From Arthrobacter nitrophenolicus (lineage in GTDB: Bacteria; Actinomycetota; Actinomycetes; Actinomycetales; Micrococcaceae), in the NCBI RefSeq assembly GCF_000332815.1, contig NZ_AOFD01000001.1:78954-142953 (forward strand): a DNA stretch of 64,000 bases. Reading direction: 5' to 3'. Position 1 is the stretch's first letter. Each line of letters opens with the position of its first letter. The notes beneath the pieces were generated by a model. The model saw only the letters and a program-made list of their open reading frames with translations, was not told where the DNA came from and did not search any database. Made by a program: the position numbers and the translations under genes. Of the stretch, positions 1 to 9,318 are shown piece after piece.

Positions 1-741
1 CTTGGTTTCTACGTCGCGGCGCGGCTGGGGGATGCAGCCCAGGCCAAGCGCCTGGAACAGGACTACAAGGATGCTGTTGCCGGCGGTCCGCAGCACGACC
101 TCTTGGCCGGCGCCTATGCCGCCGCGGCGGGCGAATACCTGGCCCACGACGGCAAGGGCCTCGCCTCGCTGCACACCATGATGACTGCCGCGGAAGCCGC
201 CGGGCGGACCGGACACCTGCTCGAGCTGTTGGCCGTGTGCTGGGACCTGGGGGATCCCTCGGTGATCCCCATGGTGAAGGACACCGCAGGCGCCGTGCAG
301 GGACGCTGGGCTGCTGCGATGCTGACCCTGGCCACCAGCTGGGAAGCTGCCGACGGCGATGCCCTGATGGCAACCGCGGCATCACTGGAGGAATCCGGCT
401 TCGTCAACCTCGCCCGTGAGGCGTACGCCCGTGCCAGCACAGTCCTGGAGCAGGCCGGGGAACGCCGCCGGTCCCGGCAGGCGGTGGCCCAGCGGGAGAA
501 ATGCGACCACGAACTCGGGGAACGGTTCCGCGAGGGACGCTTCATCGCCGCGGCCCCCGCCGTGCACCTTACCCGCCGGGAACAGGACATCGTGGAGCTG
601 GCCGTCCAGGGCCTCACCGACCGTGAGATCGCCCAGCGCCTCATGGTGTCGGTCCGGACGGTGGAAGGACACCTGTACCGGACCTACGTCAAGCTGGGCG
701 TGCGCAGCAGGGACGAACTGGAGTCCGCGCTGCCCAAGTAG
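1..741 (+). CDS. LuxR-family transcriptional regulator, C-terminal part (5' end outside window)
   Basis: The frame is open from base 1, so the start lies upstream of the window. The visible 246 residues are Ala/Leu-rich helical repeats typical of the regulatory part of large LuxR (LAL-like) regulators. They end in a LuxR-type helix-turn-helix at about residues 184-236, with the signature LTRREQDIVELA and VSVRTVEGHLYRTYVKLGV. The protein therefore probably binds DNA as a response or ligand-dependent activator. The ATPase part, if present, is out of view and the target genes are unknown. A palindrome 170 bp downstream (910-928) could be a binding site for it, but nothing links them directly. 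Confidence 0.85.
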   Translation, partial: LGFYVAARLGDAAQAKRLEQDYKDAVAGGPQHDLLAGAYAAAAGEYLAHDGKGLASLHTMMTAAEAAGRTGHLLELLAVCWDLGDPSVIPMVKDTAGAVQGRWAAAMLTLATSWEAADGDALMATAASLEESGFVNLAREAYARASTVLEQAGERRRSRQAVAQREKCDHELGERFREGRFIAAAPAVHLTRREQDIVELAVQGLTDREIAQRLMVSVRTVEGHLYRTYVKLGVRSRDELESALPK

Positions 742-1049
742 CAGCCGCCTCAGGGCGATTGGAACCGCAAAAGCTGCCTCCCGCCGTCGTGCCCTTGCCT
801 GACTGCCGCACGTCGAAACCTGCGCGCCCTGGATGGAGGCGGGCGAATGGCGCGCGATCCGGCAGCCCCTGTCCCGCGCGGCAGCCCAAGTAGTGCCTTC
901 CGGAGGAAAACGAGTACACCCTACTCGTGTATAGACGGGTGCCGCAGGATTTACTTAAGGAGGCAAAGGAGCGGCGGGAAGGAAGCCGCAGAGATTGCCG
1001 CAGGACATCAAGGCCTCTTTCGACTTCCGGCCCCAAGGGACCGGGCCGA
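742..1049. other. Non-coding stretch between luxR and the 6C-like RNA
   Basis: No convincing reading frame is present on either strand. The one clear structure is a perfect 7-bp inverted repeat, ACGAGTA at 910-916 and TACTCGT at 922-928, separated by caccc. It has no T-tract, so it looks more like an operator than a terminator. A perfect Shine-Dalgarno-like AAGGAGG at 957-963 is not followed by a usable start codon and was not called as a gene start. Confidence 0.5.
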
Positions 1050-1180
1050 GACGGGGCCGGCGACGTCAGAGTCTTCTGAGACCGAGACTCTCCCCCCAGC
1101 CGTCGCCGGCCCTCCGCTCCGCGGGCTGAAGCCCGGAGCGGCTGTGGCGGCTGCCCCCCTCGGGCGGCCGCCACAGCCGT
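1050..1180 (+). ncRNA. Candidate 6C RNA (actinobacterial structured RNA)
   Basis: Three consecutive hairpins are visible. Hairpin 1 pairs 1054-1065 with 1101-1112 (12 bp, perfect) and has an inner stem 1068-1073/1086-1091. Hairpin 2 pairs 1114-1120 with 1135-1141 and an inner GGGC/GCCC around a TGAA loop. Hairpin 3 pairs 1139-1151 with 1167-1179 (13 bp, perfect). Runs of exactly six C lie unpaired in hairpin 1 (1092-1097) and in the loop of hairpin 3 (1154-1159). Two stem-loops each exposing about six C is the defining trait of the 6C RNA family of Actinobacteria. Strand follows the C runs. Hairpins 2 and 3 share 1139-1141, so they may compete. It could instead be a structured leader or terminator for sufS; no U-tract follows. 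Confidence 0.55.
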
Positions 1181-1228
1181 GCTGTGGGACAATTGAGTGT
1201 CATCCGTTGGCATCTCAAGGAGTTCGTT

Positions 1229-2554
1229 TTGGCCCTAGTATCAACGCCAGCCACACTGGAGCAGGCCCTGCCGGTGATGGATAACGCCGAAGTGATGCGC
1301 ATCCGGAACGACTTTCCGGTCCTCCACCAGCTCGTCAACGGACGTCCCCTGGTCTACCTGGACTCGGGCGCCACCTCGCAAAATCCCGTGAGCGTCATGG
1401 AAGCCGAGCAGGAATTCTATGAGCAGCGGAACGCCGCGGTTCACCGGGGCGCCCACCACCTTGCCGTGGAGGCCACGGAGGCCTTCGAGGACGCCCGGCA
1501 GACCGTAGCTGATTTTGTTGGTGCCGACTACTCCGAGACCATCTGGACCTCCAACGCCACCGAAGGCCTCAACCTCATCTCCTATGCGCTGTCCAACGCC
1601 GGGCTCTGGGCTTCGCAGGGCCGCGGCGATGCCGGGCTCAGGGACCTCGCGCTGGCTCCCGGGGACGAGATCGTGGTCACCGAGATGGAGCACCACGCCA
1701 ACCTCATACCGTGGCAGGAACTTGCCTTCCGTACCGGCGCAACGCTCCGCTACATCCCCATCGATGATGCCGGAAGCCTCAGGATGGACCAGGCGGCGCA
1801 GATCATTGGCAGCCGCACCAGGCTTCTGGCCTTCACCCACGCCTCCAACGTCCTCGGGACCATCAATCCGGTCCGCGAACTCGTGGCCCTTGCCCGGTCG
1901 GCCGGCGCACTGGTGGTGTTGGACGCGTGCCAGTCGGCACCCCACCTTCCGCTGGACGTCAAGGACCTGGACGTGGACTTCGCCGTGTTCTCGGGCCACA
2001 AGATGCTGGCCCCCACGGGCATCGGCGTCCTGTACGGCAAGCAGGAACTGCTCGACATCCTGCCGCCCTTCCTCACCGGCGGCTCCATGATCACCACCGT
2101 GACCATGGAGCGCGCCGAATACCTGCCGGCACCCCAGCGTTTCGAAGCCGGTACACAGCGCATCTCACAGGCCGTTGCCCTGGCCGCCGCCGCCAACTAC
2201 CTCACGGAAACCGGGCTGGACCGGATCCACCGCTGGGAAGCCGAACTCGGTGCACGGATGGTCGCGGGACTCGAATCGCTCCCCGGCATCAGGGTCCTGG
2301 GGCCTGACGCCGGAAAGGAGCGGATCGGCCTGGCGGCGTTCGACGTCGAGGGCGTCCATGCCCATGACGTGGGGCAGTTCCTGGACTCCCGCGGAATCGC
2401 GGTGCGGGTGGGCCACCACTGCGCCCAGCCGCTGCACCGCAGGCTGGGCCTGACAGCCACCACCCGGGCAAGCACCTACCTGTACAACACCACGGATGAC
2501 GTGGACCAGTTCCTGGATGCCGTGTCCGGCGTGCGGGCCTACTTCGGCGCCTAG
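1229..2554 (+). CDS. sufS: Cysteine desulfurase SufS
   Basis: This is a PLP-dependent class V aminotransferase-fold enzyme that takes sulfur from cysteine for Fe-S cluster assembly. The product is 441 residues, a normal SufS length. The PLP lysine is in FSGHKMLAPTG and the persulfide-forming Cys is in VRVGHHCAQP; ATEGLNL and EMEHHAN are further family motifs. I chose the TTG at 1229 because AAGGAG lies six bases upstream (1217-1222); an in-frame GTG at 1184 lies inside the structured RNA region and has no such site. sufU follows 21 bp downstream, which favours SufS over IscS or NifS. The rest of the suf operon is not in the window. Confidence 0.93.
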   Translation: MALVSTPATLEQALPVMDNAEVMRIRNDFPVLHQLVNGRPLVYLDSGATSQNPVSVMEAEQEFYEQRNAAVHRGAHHLAVEATEAFEDARQTVADFVGADYSETIWTSNATEGLNLISYALSNAGLWASQGRGDAGLRDLALAPGDEIVVTEMEHHANLIPWQELAFRTGATLRYIPIDDAGSLRMDQAAQIIGSRTRLLAFTHASNVLGTINPVRELVALARSAGALVVLDACQSAPHLPLDVKDLDVDFAVFSGHKMLAPTGIGVLYGKQELLDILPPFLTGGSMITTVTMERAEYLPAPQRFEAGTQRISQAVALAAAANYLTETGLDRIHRWEAELGARMVAGLESLPGIRVLGPDAGKERIGLAAFDVEGVHAHDVGQFLDSRGIAVRVGHHCAQPLHRRLGLTATTRASTYLYNTTDDVDQFLDAVSGVRAYFGA

Positions 2555-2575
2555 CCTGACGATGGAAGGTAACCC

Positions 2576-3025
2576 ATGAGCCTTGACCAGCTGTACCAGC
2601 AGATCATCCTTGACCATTCCAAGGCCCGGCACGGCAGCGGCCTGGCCGCGACCGAAGCCCCCGAAGGGGCATCCACCGGGCAGTCCCACCAGCTCAACCC
2701 GGTGTGCGGGGACGAAGTGACCCTGCGCCTTGCGGTGGAGGACGGACGGATCGCCCAGGTCTCCTGGGACGGGGCCGGCTGCTCCATCTCGATGGCATCG
2801 GCGTCGGTGCTCACCGACCTGGCGGAGGGCATGACCGTGGCGGAGCTGCACGAAGTCATCGACAGCTTCCGGGAAGTCCTGCGCTCGCGGGGAAAGATCC
2901 ATGCCGATCCGGAGCTGCTCGGGGACGCCGCCGCGTTCGAGGGTGTGGCCCGCTACGCTGCCCGGGTGAAATGCGCCATGATCTCCTGGGTGGCCGCCGA
3001 GGATGCCTTGAACCAGGCAGCCTGA
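2576..3025 (+). CDS. sufU: SufU-type Fe-S cluster scaffold / sulfur-transfer protein
   Basis: The 149-residue protein begins LDQLYQQIILDHSKARHGS and carries the three conserved cysteines of SufU: NPVCGDE, GAGCSIS and VKCAMISW. In Gram-positive bacteria SufU is the zinc-dependent sulfur acceptor that activates SufS. It lies directly behind sufS with a GGAAGG site upstream of ATG 2576, so the two are almost certainly one transcript. The extra segment between the second and third Cys relative to IscU (LRSRGKIHADPELLGD) is typical of the SufU branch. A strong terminator closes the operon. Confidence 0.93.
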   Translation: MSLDQLYQQIILDHSKARHGSGLAATEAPEGASTGQSHQLNPVCGDEVTLRLAVEDGRIAQVSWDGAGCSISMASASVLTDLAEGMTVAELHEVIDSFREVLRSRGKIHADPELLGDAAAFEGVARYAARVKCAMISWVAAEDALNQAA

Positions 3026-3040
3026 CCGCCAGCCCACCAA

Positions 3041-3084
3041 CGCGAAAAGGCTCTCCTCCCGCCGGGAGGAGAGCCTTTTGCGCG
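3041..3084. terminator. Bidirectional terminator between sufU and the SCO4848-like gene
   Basis: A 16-bp perfect stem (3045-3060 with 3064-3079) closed by a 3-base loop starts with AAAA and ends with TTTT, so it gives a U-tract in both directions. It separates two convergent genes. Confidence 0.9.
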
Positions 3085-3091
3085 TTCGAGG

Positions 3092-3313
3092 TCAGGCGAA
3101 CAGCCCCATGATGCCGATGAGTGCCGTTGCCGCACCGAGCACCATGGATACGCTCACCAGCACCACGTGGACGGTAAGGAACTTGGTTGCCTTTCCATCA
3201 GCGTCCCGGGCCCGGGGGTCCTTCATGACCCGGCGCAGGAACTGCGGCCAGACCACCAGGGACCAGACGCCGGCCACGATCAGGACCAGGGCCGCGAAAA
3301 CCGGCAGTTCCAC
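3092..3313 (-). CDS. SCO4848-family small membrane protein
   Basis: This 73-residue protein has two hydrophobic segments (about residues 5-22 and 47-70) separated by a short charged loop, WPQFLRRVMKDPRARD. It resembles the small actinobacterial membrane family typified by SCO4848, whose function is unknown. The start is GTG at 3313. It lies 4 bp behind the DUF2505 gene on the same strand, so the two are probably co-transcribed. Confidence 0.75.
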   Translation of the reverse strand: MELPVFAALVLIVAGVWSLVVWPQFLRRVMKDPRARDADGKATKFLTVHVVLVSVSMVLGAATALIGIMGLFA

Positions 3314-3317
3314 CGGA

Positions 3318-3815
3318 TCAGTGGCTTTCCAGCCAGGCCTGCGCCTGCTGCGCCTGCAGGTTCAGCGCCTTGGCCACCATGGGCTCGGCAGCGTCGGCGA
3401 TCTTGCCGCCCAGGAACGGCACGGAGGACTTGACCTCGCCCTCGAGCTCAACGCGGGTTCCGCTGGCCTCGGCCACCAGGCGCTGGACGGCGGTGACGTC
3501 CACGGGTGCGCCGGCGATCTTCAGGGAAATGTTGCTCTGGCGGGAACCGTCTGCCGCGGGGGCGTTCCAGCTTTCCACCTGGGTCACCTTCAGGTGCTCG
3601 CCCACGAACTTGCGGGCAATCTCGGGCAGGCGGGTGGTGGGGAGGGTGCGCACCGAGGTGGCGCTGAAGGCGCCGGCAACGTCACCGTCCACGGTGAAGG
3701 ATTCCAGGTTTCCGCCCACCAGCTGGCTGACGTGGCGCTGGAAGTCCTCGTTCACCAGGACAGCTGCGACGCTGTCGACGGAGTGCGGAAGGGAAGTGGT
3801 TGCGCTCAGGGCCAT
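3318..3815 (-). CDS. DUF2505 domain protein
   Basis: The 165-residue product (MALSATTSLPHSVDSVAAVL to the C-terminal AWLESH) matches the actinobacterial DUF2505 family, which has a START/polyketide-cyclase-like fold, suggesting binding of a hydrophobic ligand. The ligand is unknown. No membrane span or signal peptide is visible. ATG 3815 is preceded by an ideal AGGAGG. A longer upstream extension in the same frame overlaps the SDR gene and was rejected. Confidence 0.8.
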   Translation of the reverse strand: MALSATTSLPHSVDSVAAVLVNEDFQRHVSQLVGGNLESFTVDGDVAGAFSATSVRTLPTTRLPEIARKFVGEHLKVTQVESWNAPAADGSRQSNISLKIAGAPVDVTAVQRLVAEASGTRVELEGEVKSSVPFLGGKIADAAEPMVAKALNLQAQQAQAWLESH

Positions 3816-3859
3816 GGGTCCTCCTGGGACATTGGGGAACGGATTTAACTCAAGACATC

Positions 3860-5365
3860 CTACGGGGTCCCGGCCGGCCGCTCCGCATCGATGAGCTTTT
3901 GTGCCGCCCCGGTGATGTTCCGGGCCATCGCCGGGAAGATCAGGCTGTGGAACGGCAGGACCGCCAGCCAGTAGAGCCGGCCACTGAGGCCCTTGGGGAA
4001 GAAGATGGCCCGCTGGCGGTACAGGCTGCCGGAGCCGTCGGGCTCCACGGACAGCTCCAGCCATGCCCGGCCGGGTGCCCGCATCTCGGCCCGCAGCCGG
4101 AGCAGCCTGCCGCGTTCGATCCGTTCCACCCGCCACCAGTCCACCACTTCCCCGGCGGCCAGCATCTTGGGGTGCCGACGCCCGCGCAGCAGCCCGGCCC
4201 CGCCGGTGAGCTTGTCCAGCCAGCCGCGCACCTGCCAGGCAAGCGGCAGGGAGTACCAGCCGTTCCGGCCGCCGATTCCCTCGATGATGGTCCACACGTG
4301 TTCCGGGTCCACATCCCCGTGGAAGGTGCGTTCGTCGATGTAGACCGTGTGGCCGGACCAGTCGGGGTCGCTTGGCAGGGGATCGGACGCCACGCCGGCA
4401 TTGGCCCAGGTGGTTTCCACCTGCCCGTCCCGTTCCTTGCCCAGTGCCAGCGCGACGGCGGTCCGGTAGGGGGTCAAGCCGCCGTCGGGCTGGGGGATGT
4501 ACCGGTCGATGTCATGCTCGCTGGACACGGCGTCGTGCTGCAGGGACTGGACCAGGGGGAACGCCATGGACAGCGGGATGGGGGTGGTGAGCGCCACCCA
4601 CATTCCCGCGAGCTTGGGGGCCGGGACCGGCAGGGCCAGCACCACCCGGTGGGGCAGGCCGGCCTCGGCGGCGTATTCCTTCATCATCGCGGCGTACGTG
4701 AGCACCTGGCGGCAGCCGATATCAAAGCTCCGGTTGATGGGCCCGTCCAGGGATGCCGCGGCCACCAGATAGTACAGAACGTCCCGCACGGCGATCGCTT
4801 CGATGCGGTTCCGGACCCAGCTGGGCGCCGGCATCAGGGGCAGCGTCTCGGACAGGTGCCGGATCATCTCGAAGGACGCCGAACCGGAGCCGATCACCAC
4901 GCCGGCCTGGAAGACGATGGCGTCCACCTGGCCGTCAAGGAACACCTGGCCCACTGCCTCCCTGGACCGCATGTGGGTGGACAGTTCCACACCCTGCGGA
5001 TGCAGTCCGCCAAGGTACACGATCCTGCCCACCCCGGCATCGGCCGCCGCCAGGGCCGCGATGCCGGCCATTGCCTTCTCCTTGGCTTCGAAACCCGCCC
5101 CGGCAGCCATGGAGTGCACCAGGTAGTAGAAGACCTCGACTCCGTCCAGCGCCTTGCGCAGCGCGTCGCCGTCGTCCAGGCTGCTTTCCACCACCTCCAC
5201 CTTGTCCCGCCACGGCACGCCGGCAATCTTGTCCGGGGAGCGGACCAGTACCTTGACGGTGTGGCCGGCCTCGAGGAGTCGGGGCACCAGCCGGCCGCCG
5301 ATGTAGCCGGTGGCTCCCGTCACCAGGACTGTCTTGGGGATCTGCGCTGCATTGGTTCCGGTCAT
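3860..5365 (-). CDS. SDR-family NAD(P)-binding protein with C-terminal DUF2867
   Basis: The 501-residue protein starts with an extended-SDR Rossmann motif, VLVTGATGYIGGRLVPRLLE (about residues 12-31). A C-terminal DUF2867/START-like domain follows (about residues 340-490). Such two-domain proteins are common in Actinobacteria; the substrate is not established, although redox or epimerase chemistry on a membrane-associated metabolite is often proposed. ATG 5365 has CAGGAG upstream. The gene is divergent from mfd across a 260-bp region that contains short tandem repeats. Confidence 0.82.
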   Translation of the reverse strand: MTGTNAAQIPKTVLVTGATGYIGGRLVPRLLEAGHTVKVLVRSPDKIAGVPWRDKVEVVESSLDDGDALRKALDGVEVFYYLVHSMAAGAGFEAKEKAMAGIAALAAADAGVGRIVYLGGLHPQGVELSTHMRSREAVGQVFLDGQVDAIVFQAGVVIGSGSASFEMIRHLSETLPLMPAPSWVRNRIEAIAVRDVLYYLVAAASLDGPINRSFDIGCRQVLTYAAMMKEYAAEAGLPHRVVLALPVPAPKLAGMWVALTTPIPLSMAFPLVQSLQHDAVSSEHDIDRYIPQPDGGLTPYRTAVALALGKERDGQVETTWANAGVASDPLPSDPDWSGHTVYIDERTFHGDVDPEHVWTIIEGIGGRNGWYSLPLAWQVRGWLDKLTGGAGLLRGRRHPKMLAAGEVVDWWRVERIERGRLLRLRAEMRAPGRAWLELSVEPDGSGSLYRQRAIFFPKGLSGRLYWLAVLPFHSLIFPAMARNITGAAQKLIDAERPAGTP

Positions 5366-5427
5366 GCTGGCTCCTGTTCGTCCTCAGCGGTTCGGAGCGG
5401 CAGCCTGTCCGGACGGCCGCGCCCGTA

Positions 5428-5478
5428 AATCAGTGGCCCTGCTGAATCAGCGGCCCCTGTTAATCAGCGGCCCCCCTG
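5428..5478. repeat. Three 17-bp imperfect tandem repeats
   Basis: The units start at 5428, 5445 and 5462 and each begins AATCAG(T/C)GGCCC; the second is AATCAGCGGCCCCTGTT. An inverted copy of the core, CAGGGGCCGCT, occurs near 5491-5501 and could pair with the repeats. They sit in the divergent region between the SDR gene and mfd. Confidence 0.75.
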
Positions 5479-5626
5479 CCAGCCTAAGCGCAGGGGCCGC
5501 TTCCGGGACTGCCGGGGGCCGGAATGTCGCCGGTGCGCGGTAGGCTGGAGGTTACCCGGGATTCGCAGCGAATTTCGGGTTTTCGCGTTGCCTGCGATCC
5601 CCTTGAACACCACAGGAGCTTCCGCC

Positions 5627-8600
5627 ATGAGCCTTCCCGGCCCGTCCGCCGCCGGCACATCAACTGCAGGCCCGTCGCTTGATGGCCTGCGGCGCGTCCT
5701 CGCCGAGGACCAGACCTTCTCGCGCGTCCGGGCGGAAGCAGCCAGGGGATTCAGCGTCCGCGGCCAGGACTACCAGATCAGCGCACCCGCCGGGCTGCGT
5801 CCGGTGCTGCTCGCCGAGATGGCCGACGGCCTCGCAGCCGCCGGGGGAGCAGAGTCCGACGGCGGCGGGCCGGGCGTAGTACTCGCCGTCACCGCCACGG
5901 GCCGGGAAGCGGAGGACCTTGCAGCGGCGCTGCGCGCCTACCTGCCCGCGGATGCCGTGGCCGAGTTCCCCAGCTGGGAGACGCTGCCGCACGAGCGCCT
6001 CTCGCCGCGTTCGGACACGGTGGGACGGCGGCTGGCCGTCCTGCGCCGGCTGGCCCATCCGGAGACTTCGGCGGCGGGCCGGCTCCGGGTGGTGGTGGCA
6101 CCCGTCCGGGCCGTGGTCCAGCCCGTGGTGGCCGGACTGGGTGACCTGGTGCCGGTCACGTTGAAGGTGGGCCAGGACATCCCGTTCACGGATGTGGTGC
6201 GGAGCCTCGCCGATGCCGCCTACGCCCGCGTGGACATGGTGACGCACCGGGGCGAGTTCGCCGTCCGCGGCGGCATCATCGACGTTTTCCCGCCCACCGA
6301 GGACCACCCCATCCGCGTGGAGTTCTTTGGCGATGAGGTGGACCAGATGCGCTGGTTCGCCGTGGCCGACCAGCGCTCGCTGTCAGCCCCCGGAATCCAC
6401 CATCCACCGAGCTGCATGCGCCGCCCTGCCGGGAAATCCTCATCACCCCGTCGGTGATGTCCCGCGCCGCGACGCTCAAGTCACAGCTCCCGGCCGCTGC
6501 AGACATGCTTGAGAAGATCGCCGGCGGCATCGCCGTGGAGGGCATGGAATCCCTGGCTCCGGTGCTGGTGGATGCCATGGTCCCGTTTGTGGACCAGCTT
6601 CCTGCCGACTCCATCGCCGTTGTGATCGAGCCCGAGAAGGTCCGCACCCGCGCCCACGACCTCGCGGCGACCAACGAGGAATTCCTGGAGGCTGCCTGGT
6701 CCACAGCGTCCGACGGCGGGACGGCGCCTTTGGACCTCAGCTCCCAGGCGTCGGCGGCGCTGCACTCGGCCAGCTTCCGCTCGCTCGGCGAGACCCGCGC
6801 GTCCTCGCTGGAGCACGGCGTGTCGTGGTGGTCCATCACCTCGCTGGCCCAGGACGCGGAACTGCTCCCGGAGATCGACGTCCTGAACCTGCACGCACGG
6901 GAGCCCCGCGGCTACCAGGGCGACGTCGCGGAGATGATGGACTTCATCGGCTCGCACGTGCGCGACCAGTGGCGGATCGTCGTGGCCACGGAAGGCCCGG
7001 GGCCCGCCCAGCGGCTCGCGGAACTGTTCCACGACGCCGATATCCCCTGTGCCCGGGTGGACAGCCTGGACCACGAGCCCCAGCCGGGGATCATCGAGGT
7101 GACCACCGCCGCCGTCGGACGCGGTTTCGTCCTGGACGGCCTGAAGCTGGGGCTGCTCACGGAAGCCGACCTGCTGGGCCGGACCTCCGCAGCCTCCACC
7201 AAGGACATGCGGCGGATGCCGTCCAAGCGGCGCAACGCCGTCGACCCCCTGCAGCTGGTGGCGGGGGACCATGTGGTCCACGAACAGCACGGCATCGGCC
7301 GGTTCGTCGAGCTCATCCAGCGCAAGGTGGCCGGCGGTGCCGACGGCGTGCGCGAATACCTGGTCCTGGAGTACGCGCCGTCCAAGCGGGGCGCGCCGGG
7401 GGACCGCCTGTTCGTGCCAACTGACCAGCTGGACCAGGTGACCCGCTACGTGGGCGGAGACACGCCGGTCCTGAGCAAGATGGGCGGCGCGGACTGGGCG
7501 AGCACCAAGTCCAAGGCCCGGAAGGCCGTCAAGGAGATCGCCGGGGAGCTGATCCGGCTGTACTCGGCACGGATGGCCTCGCGCGGCCACGCCTTCGGCC
7601 CCGACACCCCCTGGCAGCGGGAACTGGAGGAAGCCTTCCCGTACGTGGAGACGCCGGACCAGCTGACCACCATCAACGAGGTCAAGGCGGACATGGAGCG
7701 GGAGATCCCGATGGACCGCCTGGTGTCCGGGGACGTGGGCTACGGCAAGACCGAGATCGCCGTGCGCGCAGCCTTCAAGGCGGTGCAGGACGGCAAGCAG
7801 GTGGCTGTGCTGGTGCCCACCACGCTCCTGGCCCAGCAGCACTACGAAACCTTTACCGAACGGTTCTCCGGCTTCCCGCTGCGCGTGAAGCCGCTGTCCC
7901 GCTTCCAGAGTTCCAAGGAAGCCAAGGAGACGGCGGAAGGTGTCAAGAACGGCGCGGTGGACGTGGTGATCGGCACGCACCGGTTGCTGTCCAAGGACTT
8001 CGAGTTCAAGGACCTGGGGCTGGTGATCGTGGACGAGGAGCAGCGGTTCGGCGTCGAGCACAAGGAAGCGCTGAAGAAGATGCGCACCAACGTGGACGTG
8101 CTGGCCATGAGCGCCACCCCGATTCCCCGGACACTGGAGATGTCCCTCACCGGAATCCGCGAGACCTCCACGCTGGCCACCCCGCCGGAGGAGCGCCACC
8201 CCGTGCTGACCTACGTGGGCCCGTACACGGACAAGCAGACCTCCGCCGCGATCCGGCGGGAGCTGATGCGCGAAGGCCAGGTGTTCCTGGTCCACAACCG
8301 GGTGTCCACCATTGAACGGACTGCGGCGAAGATCCGCGAGCTGGTTCCGGAAGCCCGGGTGGAGGTGGCGCACGGCAAGATGTCCGAGAGCCGCCTGGAG
8401 CAGATCATTGTGGACTTCTGGGAGCGGCGCTTCGACGTCCTGGTGTGCACCACCATCATCGAGACCGGCCTGGACATCTCCAACGCGAACACCCTGATCG
8501 TGGACGGCGCGGACAAGTACGGCCTGTCCCAGCTCCACCAGCTTCGCGGCCGCGTGGGCCGCGGCCGGGAACGTGCCTATGCCTATTTCCTGTACCCGTC

Positions 8601-9315
8601 CGAGAAGCCGCTGGGGGAGGTGGCGCTGGAACGCCTCAAGGCCGTGGCGGCGCACAACGAGCTCGGCGCGGGCATGCAGCTGGCCATGAAGGACCTGGAA
8701 ATCCGCGGTGCGGGCAACCTGCTGGGCGGCGAACAATCCGGCCACATCCAGGGTGTCGGGTTCGACCTCTACATCCGGCTGGTGGGCGAAGCGGTGGCCG
8801 ACTTCCGCGGCGAGGCCGAGGAGAAGGCGGCTGAGATGAAGATCGAGCTGCCTGTCAACGCCCACCTTCCGCACGACTACGTTCCCGGCGAACGGCTGCG
8901 CCTCGAGGCCTACCGCAAGCTGGCGGCAGCGCAGACCCACGAGGCGATCGACGAGGTCCTCGCCGAGCTGGTGGACCGCTACGGTGAGCTGCCGCTGCCG
9001 GCGCAGAACCTGGTGGCCGTGGCCCGGTTCCGGGTGGGCGCCCGCGAGGCAGGACTGTCCGACGTGGCGCTGCAGGGCAACTTCATCAGGTTCTCGCCCG
9101 CCCAGCTGCCGGAGTCCAAGGTCATGCGCCTGAACCGGATGTACCCGGGATCGCAGGCCAAGCCGGCACTGGACGCGGTGCTGATTCCCAAACCCAAGAC
9201 CGCACGGATCGGCGGCCGCGACCTGCAGGACGCGGAAATCCTGGAATGGGCCGACGGCGTCATCCGCAACATCTTCTCCGACCAGCCGGTCACCGTCGCG
9301 CAGACGGGGGCCTGA
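5627..9315 (+). pseudogene. mfd: Transcription-repair coupling factor Mfd (one frameshift near 6405)
   Basis: Mfd removes stalled RNA polymerase from damaged DNA and recruits UvrA. The UvrB-like N-terminus runs from ATG 5627. The frame breaks at about 6405, where HHP is followed by TELHAPPCREILITPSV one frame over; adding one C to the CC at 6404-6405 repairs it and gives about 1,229 residues, normal for Mfd. Beyond the break are the CarD-like RNA polymerase-interaction domain (GDHVVHEQHGIGRF), Walker A GDVGYGKTE, DEEQRFG, the helicase motif QLRGRVGRGRERAYAYF and a TRCF C-terminal domain. All motifs are intact, so a sequencing error is likelier than gene loss. The downstream part has an internal ATG at 6454 but would lack the damage-recognition module. 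Confidence 0.9.
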
Positions 9316-9318
9316 CGG

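Noticed and set aside
957..963. AAGGAGG ribosome-binding-like site
   Set aside because: No ATG, GTG or TTG occurs at a suitable distance downstream, and no coding frame follows.
1184..1228. Longer SufS starting at GTG 1184
   Set aside because: The start lies just past the third hairpin without a ribosome site, whereas TTG 1229 has AAGGAG six bases upstream and gives the usual length.
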